The notes under the pieces were generated by a model that ran no database searches, had not been told where the DNA came from, and was given only the letters and a program-made list of their open reading frames with translations. Position numbers and translations under genes: made by a program. A stretch of DNA of 64,000 bases from the NCBI GenBank assembly GCA_017512555.1, contig JAFWFE010000045.1:1-64000 (forward strand), written 5' to 3'. This stretch comes from Solobacterium sp. Lineage in GTDB: Bacteria > Bacillota_I > Bacilli_A > Erysipelotrichales > Erysipelotrichaceae. Below, one piece after another: positions 60,104 to 64,000 of this stretch (position 1 is the first letter of the stretch; each line of letters starts with the position of its first letter).

Positions 60104-60736
60104 ATGAAGATCGATAAGCTTCCTATCGGTAAATTCGATGAAAACATATACGTTCTGCATGATCACAATCATGTATTGATCATAGATCCGGGAAGATTCG
60201 CAGACAAAATCATTGAGAAGATCTCACAAGAAGAGATCGTTGACGCAGTATTACTTACCCATGGACATTATGATCACACGGATGCGGCAGACGATCTCTG
60301 TGAATTGTACGGATGTCCTCTGTATATCCATACGCTGGATTATGCATTGATTGATCCGTCGCAGAAGTATCCTGTAGAGGCTAGTGCGCCTGTTTACACT
60401 AAACCAGTCTTTTTTGAAGAGGGAGTAAACAATATCGGTACATTCCAGGTTACGGTTTATCATACACCCGGGCATACCGCAGGAAGTGTACTGATCCAGT
60501 ACCGTGATCAATTATTTACCGGAGATACACTATTTGCCGGAACGATCGGACGTACAGACTTGTTTTCTGGTTCAGAATATGAGATGGCTGAATCCCTGCG
60601 TAAGATCATTCATTTTGATCCGGGATTAAAGATTTTGCCTGGACACGGCCCGAATTCAACGATTGCCCGTGAACTGGCATCCAACTATTATTTAAGCGCT
60701 GTCGCCAGATATCAGAACCCGGATTCATTCCGGTAA
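60104..60736 (+). CDS. MBL-fold hydrolase (glyoxalase II-like)
   Basis: 210 residues. Metal ligands: THGHYDHTDA near 52, HTPGHTAGS near 124, FTGDTLFAGTIGRTD near 140 and PGHGPNST near 187, the pattern of glyoxalase II/YcbL proteins. It may hydrolyse a thioester. No ribosome site precedes the ATG, which follows the rpmG terminator by six bases; a TATTTT within the terminator (60090-60095) could act as a -10 of a nearly leaderless mRNA. Its end overlaps the comGG end by 25 bases. Confidence 0.88.
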   Translation: MKIDKLPIGKFDENIYVLHDHNHVLIIDPGRFADKIIEKISQEEIVDAVLLTHGHYDHTDAADDLCELYGCPLYIHTLDYALIDPSQKYPVEASAPVYTKPVFFEEGVNNIGTFQVTVYHTPGHTAGSVLIQYRDQLFTGDTLFAGTIGRTDLFSGSEYEMAESLRKIIHFDPGLKILPGHGPNSTIARELASNYYLSAVARYQNPDSFR

Positions 60737-61080
60737 ACTTCATAGTCATAGATCTGATTCTTTTCCTGTGACCAGGTGATGATCAGTGACTCCTGTACAG
60801 GAGAATAGATCTGTACAAGGATCTCCGGATGGTTCCAGCGTACATCAAAGAAAGTACCTGAATTCTGGTATGTTCCGTTCATCTCTGTCTGGTTCTTCAG
60901 GGAACACTTGACCATGGATATTACCGCATTTTCTGATTCAAGATACGAACAGACTCTGACCATATTCCCTGTGGTACGGAGTCTGTTTTGCGTATTCACG
61001 GAGATCATCGCAGACAAAGATACAACCAGTAAAAACACTGTTATGTAATACGTACTGATAAATCCCTTATTCATGGACAA
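60712..61080 (-). CDS. comGG: ComGG-like minor pseudopilin
   Basis: 122 residues. TTG at 61080 is spaced five bases from AGGAG; an ATG at 61074 is the alternative. A prepilin-type start NKG-FISTYY is followed by a hydrophobic helix (ITVFLLVVSLSAMISV) and a short soluble domain. The residue at +5 is Tyr, not Glu. Assigned by position as the last gene of the comG operon. Confidence 0.75.
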   Translation of the reverse strand: MSMNKGFISTYYITVFLLVVSLSAMISVNTQNRLRTTGNMVRVCSYLESENAVISMVKCSLKNQTEMNGTYQNSGTFFDVRWNHPEILVQIYSPVQESLIITWSQEKNQIYDYEVYRNESGF

Positions 61081-61465
61081 GTATTCTCCTGTATTCCTTT
61101 TCCTTGCGTGTATACGAGATACCGATCACCTGTCCCTCAGAGAAGAAAGACAAGTGATCAATATCCGTCAGAAAGATCTGTGTTCCCGGCTGTAACAACA
61201 GATTGCGGTTTACCTGGCGTATCTCTGTCAGTTCGTAGTGATACTGGCAGTAGATTGCGGAATCCTGGACCTGTATCTCATCCGAAACAATCAGTATATG
61301 CCGTAACTGCGCAAGCGCGATCATATCCTGTACTTCTTCATTGAACCGGAAATTACTGCCGAGAATGAGAATACAACTATTGATCAGCGGCAGAAAGATC
61401 AATGCCGTAAACAAGGGAATCAGGAACTGTTCGAGGAAGAAACCTCTTCTTCTGCTATTTCGCAT
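61067..61465 (-). CDS. comGF: ComGF-like competence protein
   Basis: 132 residues from the ATG at 61465, ten bases after GGAG. N-terminus RRRG-FFLEQF with a membrane helix (IPLFTALIFLPLINSCILIL), then a strand-rich domain. Position between comGE and comGG, overlapping both, identifies it. +4 rather than +5 is Glu, as in some ComGF proteins. Confidence 0.78.
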   Translation of the reverse strand: MRNSRRRGFFLEQFLIPLFTALIFLPLINSCILILGSNFRFNEEVQDMIALAQLRHILIVSDEIQVQDSAIYCQYHYELTEIRQVNRNLLLQPGTQIFLTDIDHLSFFSEGQVIGISYTRKEKEYRRILVHE

Positions 61466-61656
61466 ACAATACAATCTCCGATCGCAAATACAGAGTATTC
61501 ATAGTTCTGTTCACTTTCCGTGATTTTCTGCCGGATCTGTTCATCCGAACGGACAGATATACCCACACAGAGATGACATAGCTGAACCATAACGGTAACA
61601 ATCACGATTCCAATCAGGGAATCCGTAGTCAGAAATCCTTTTTCACCGGAACACAA
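61420..61656 (-). CDS. comGE: ComGE-like minor pseudopilin
   Basis: 78 residues. TTG start at 61656, seven bases after AGGAGG. Type III leader EKG-FLTTDSL with Asp at +5 and a hydrophobic helix (IGIVIVTVMVQLCHLCVGI). Short, as usual for ComGE. Overlaps comGD and comGF. Confidence 0.75.
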   Translation of the reverse strand: MCSGEKGFLTTDSLIGIVIVTVMVQLCHLCVGISVRSDEQIRQKITESEQNYEYSVFAIGDCIVCEIAEEEVSSSNSS

Positions 61657-61960
61657 GACGTCCGCCTCCTAATTCCACGATGATCTTCTTCACATGATCA
61701 CCAAAAGGAAAGTGTAATTCTTTTGCCAGGTTAACATTTCCTGAACCGTTAAAGTGCATCTCATACCCAATTTCCGGTACTGATTCATCCCTGAATTGAG
61801 CGGTAAGCATACTTTCGCTTTGCAGACGAAGATAGCGGTCAGGAAAGGTGTAATAGACATTCTCATTGAAGCGTATTCCGTGCAGACACAAAGACATCAG
61901 AATTGACAAGGCAAATACACAAAGTAACATTTCTGTCATCAGATAACCTTTACTGCGCAT
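61643..61960 (-). CDS. comGD: ComGD-like minor pseudopilin
   Basis: 105 residues. Prepilin leader SKG-YLMTEML with Glu at +5, helix (LLCVFALSILMSLCLHGI) and a beta-rich domain ending GGGRLVFR. Overlaps comGC by 11 bases and comGE by 14. Confidence 0.8.
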   Translation of the reverse strand: MRSKGYLMTEMLLCVFALSILMSLCLHGIRFNENVYYTFPDRYLRLQSESMLTAQFRDESVPEIGYEMHFNGSGNVNLAKELHFPFGDHVKKIIVELGGGRLVFR

Positions 61961-62255
61961 ATGCCTGACCGTTACTTATGGTTATTGCCCGGTCATCATC
62001 GCATTTGGTCTGTTGTTCACTCAGCAGGCCTGCGCTGACCAGATCTCCGGTACTGCCCGGATTCTGATCATACTCCAGACGATACTGCAATATCGCAGAA
62101 TCAACGACTTTTACCTGTGCCTGACAACCTTTTTTATTGACTATACCCAGTACTTTCTGGATATTGGGTACAGTCAGAAGAAAGAGGATGGAAATAATAC
62201 ATACGACCACAACCATTTCCAGTAAGGTAAAACCTTTCTTGTAGTTCTTCTTCAT
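61950..62255 (-). CDS. comGC: Major competence pseudopilin ComGC
   Basis: 101 residues. Canonical type IV-like signal KKG-FTLLEMVVVV with Glu at +5 and a long hydrophobic helix. A pair of cysteines (KKGCQAQ and QTKCDDD) could form the disulphide typical of ComGC. AAGGAGG before the ATG. Major subunit of the DNA-uptake pilus. Confidence 0.92.
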   Translation of the reverse strand: MKKNYKKGFTLLEMVVVVCIISILFLLTVPNIQKVLGIVNKKGCQAQVKVVDSAILQYRLEYDQNPGSTGDLVSAGLLSEQQTKCDDDRAITISNGQAYAQ

Positions 62256-62266
62256 GAAATCCTCCT

Positions 62267-63280
62267 TTATAACTGTGTAAGAATACTCATTGGAAGCATC
62301 AAAATCTGATATACAAAGATCAGTACGATTCCAATCAATGTATAAGTAATCAGCTGAACGGTATTCGTTAATCTTTTACACTGACGATCCAGACGTTCTT
62401 CCGTAAGCTTCAGATAACCTTCAAGCATTTCTGTAAGATTGGAAGAATAAACCGCGATCTTGATGAACTTGACCAACAGACGGTCAATATCTTTCTGTTC
62501 AAACGCTTCAACAAATTCATGTCCTGCGGATAACTGTCCGGCAATCTGTTCCGCCATATGGCAGATCAACAACTTATCGGGAATACTGCCGATGATCAGT
62601 AAAGCCTGACGTGTGTGGATATTCCGTCTGGTACACTCAACGAAGTACCGGATAAACTCCGCGGAAAGATACTGTGTGACCACAGAATCCGGAAAATAGC
62701 GAACTAGCAGGGAATATCCGCGCATCAGATGTGATTTCCGGGTATACCACAACAGGATCATCCCACCGGAAAACGACACAATAACGATACCGAAGACAAT
62801 AACAGTAATCACCTGATGAATACGGTTCATTCCCTGAGTATCTACTTTAAAACTGCTCATCAGATCTAAAAGGGAGGGGAAACAGACCTGATTGAAAAAG
62901 GTAATGCCCACCACTGCGGAAAACAATAACAATACAGGATATAAAAGTTTCTTCAGGTAAAGATCACGTTGTTTATCCGCATTTTCATGAATGGATAAGG
63001 ATAACGACAACGCGTCCGCAAAAGGGAGAAAACGCAAGAAAGCAGTAATATAGGATCTGTATGCTTTCGGACAAAAACGGGGGAATACAGAAGATATGGA
63101 TAGACCTGAAGAGAGATCGTTACGTATCGCCTCCAGAACTTCATGATTCCCTGCGGTTTCCAGAAGATTCATCGTTTCCTGCAGGGTAAATCCACTTTCC
63201 AGAAGCTTGGAAAATCCCTGACAATCCAGTTTATCCAGCAAGATCCTGCGATGCCAGAGCGGCAGGGAGGACACCTTCAT
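62267..63280 (-). CDS. comGB: ComGB, type II secretion F-like membrane protein
   Basis: About 337 residues from the ATG at 63280; the frame is open further upstream, but that part overlaps comGA and is not ComGB-like. ATG 63289 is also possible. Two T2SSF domains, each starting with a FSKLLESGFTLQETM-like segment and with hydrophobic helices at about 150-170, 200-220 and the C-terminus. It is the inner-membrane platform for the competence pilus. Confidence 0.85.
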   Translation of the reverse strand: MKVSSLPLWHRRILLDKLDCQGFSKLLESGFTLQETMNLLETAGNHEVLEAIRNDLSSGLSISSVFPRFCPKAYRSYITAFLRFLPFADALSLSLSIHENADKQRDLYLKKLLYPVLLLFSAVVGITFFNQVCFPSLLDLMSSFKVDTQGMNRIHQVITVIVFGIVIVSFSGGMILLWYTRKSHLMRGYSLLVRYFPDSVVTQYLSAEFIRYFVECTRRNIHTRQALLIIGSIPDKLLICHMAEQIAGQLSAGHEFVEAFEQKDIDRLLVKFIKIAVYSSNLTEMLEGYLKLTEERLDRQCKRLTNTVQLITYTLIGIVLIFVYQILMLPMSILTQL

Positions 63281-64000
63281 CCACGGCATTCTGGATCTGT
63301 CTGGAGAGACTGACGAAGGACTCTGAGTTTCTGTTGTTCCGGAAGTAATAGCCGATTTCTTTTTTATCCATGATTTCATAAATACATAACCTGTTATCTT
63401 CCGCGATATTGTACAACCGCTGATTGACGATACCGGTGAGGACATCTTGAAGTTGAAGCAGAGATACACCCAGTTCATTCAGCCGGTGAATTGCCTGCGC
63501 GGAGGAAGAAGAATGGATCGTCGTAACCACCAGATGTCCGGTGAGTGCACAGCGTACAGCCATCTCCGCAGCTTCACTGTCACGGATCTCACCAACCATC
63601 ACGATATCCGGATCATGACGCATTAACTGTTTGATTCCATCCGCATAACTGAGATTCATCTTGTCGTTGACCTGTAACTGTACATAACGTTCAAAATAAA
63701 TCTCCACAGGATCTTCCAGAGTAAATATCTTCTTACCCTGGATCTCGTTCAAAATCGTATACAGAGTAGTGGTTTTTCCGCTTCCCGTAGGACCACTGAA
63801 TACGATCAACCCGTTACGATGATTCTGTATGTTCGAAAACCACCGGATTTGTTCCGGATCTCTGCTTAACATCTTGACACTTAATACTTGATGATTATTC
63901 AGGATACGCAGGACACAACTGGTCATATACAGACTCGACACAAGCGCAAGACGTAGAGACAGCGTATAACCGTCAATAGATACTTCAAAACGTCCTGTCT
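63231..64000 (-). CDS. comGA: ComGA, pilus assembly ATPase (5' end outside window)
   Basis: About 256 C-terminal residues are inside the window; the frame is open to the right edge. Walker A SGPTGSGKTTTLY, Asp box TLEDPVE, Walker B MRHDPDIVMVGEIRDSEAA and the His box LVVTTIHSSSS are clear. It powers pilus extension for DNA uptake. First gene of the operon; the promoter lies off the window. Confidence 0.94.
   Translation of the reverse strand, partial: TGRFEVSIDGYTLSLRLALVSSLYMTSCVLRILNNHQVLSVKMLSRDPEQIRWFSNIQNHRNGLIVFSGPTGSGKTTTLYTILNEIQGKKIFTLEDPVEIYFERYVQLQVNDKMNLSYADGIKQLMRHDPDIVMVGEIRDSEAAEMAVRCALTGHLVVTTIHSSSSAQAIHRLNELGVSLLQLQDVLTGIVNQRLYNIAEDNRLCIYEIMDKKEIGYYFRNNRNSESFVSLSRQIQNAVDEGVLPAALASQDLAG

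Noticed and set aside
63281-63478. Longer N-terminus for ComGB
   Set aside because: The extra 66 codons overlap the coding end of comGA in another frame and are Ser/Ile-rich without T2SSF character; ATG 63280 gives the family start.

Overview
The window reads as chromosome from a low-to-moderate GC, probably anaerobic Firmicute, most likely an Erysipelotrichales-type gut bacterium. Evidence for this: Gram-positive Shine-Dalgarno sites, a T-box in front of tyrS, a ComG-type competence operon, the rpsO-pnp order, a desulfoferrodoxin-type superoxide reductase, MEP isoprenoid genes (ispG, ispH) and many small lipoproteins. The lineage is inference; no rRNA gene is present to fix it.

Layout. 1-5648: end of a surface-polysaccharide locus (partial flippase, three GT2 glycosyltransferases, second flippase). 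5659-9148: PduL-type acyltransferase, a lipoprotein, and an overlapping pair of membrane-anchored envelope genes including a phosphodiester glycosidase. 9259-17694: nagB, a polyamine regulator with the potABCD transporter, a metallo-hydrolase and a pseudouridine kinase/glycosidase pair. 17767-19484: remnant of an integrative element in the 3' end of a tRNA-Leu gene. 19565-23707: tRNA-Cys, another polysaccharide cluster and a seven-tRNA operon. 23774-28779: degenerate PfkB protein, P-type ATPase, tRNA-Leu, lipoprotein and an XRE-alarmone-hydrolase-like fusion. 28612-37930: a membrane operon with a frameshifted MFS gene, a zinc-ribbon protein, a large membrane protein, GtrA, a glycosyltransferase fused to a MarR-like domain, a GH3 enzyme and a GH43-like lipoprotein. 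38000-40495: metal-responsive ArsR, HMA chaperone and P1B ATPase. 40504-58716: mostly housekeeping genes (rpsO, pnp, trmB, murC, tyrS, a MurJ-like flippase, an RsuA-type enzyme, ispH, a DEAD helicase, nfo). 58748-64000: ispG, rpmG, a glyoxalase-II-like hydrolase and the comG operon running off the right edge.

The most unusual items are: (1) the GT2-MarR fusion, with a perfect palindrome in its 43-bp divergent promoter region; (2) the tRNA-Leu island with a 19-bp att duplication, an integrase stump, 11-bp direct repeats at both ends and a two-gene AT-rich cargo; (3) an initiator tRNA gene with C33 and two T-stem mismatches; (4) a PotA ATPase whose TOBE region is split by two Ig-like repeats, next to a PotD whose lipobox cysteine is replaced by tyrosine; (5) an HTH fused to an alarmone-hydrolase-like HD domain; and (6) at least eight genes whose -10 box sits 6-9 nt before the start codon, implying leaderless or nearly leaderless mRNAs, mostly for membrane proteins and lipoproteins. 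Two genes (an MFS transporter and a coiled-coil protein) are broken by single-base frameshifts.
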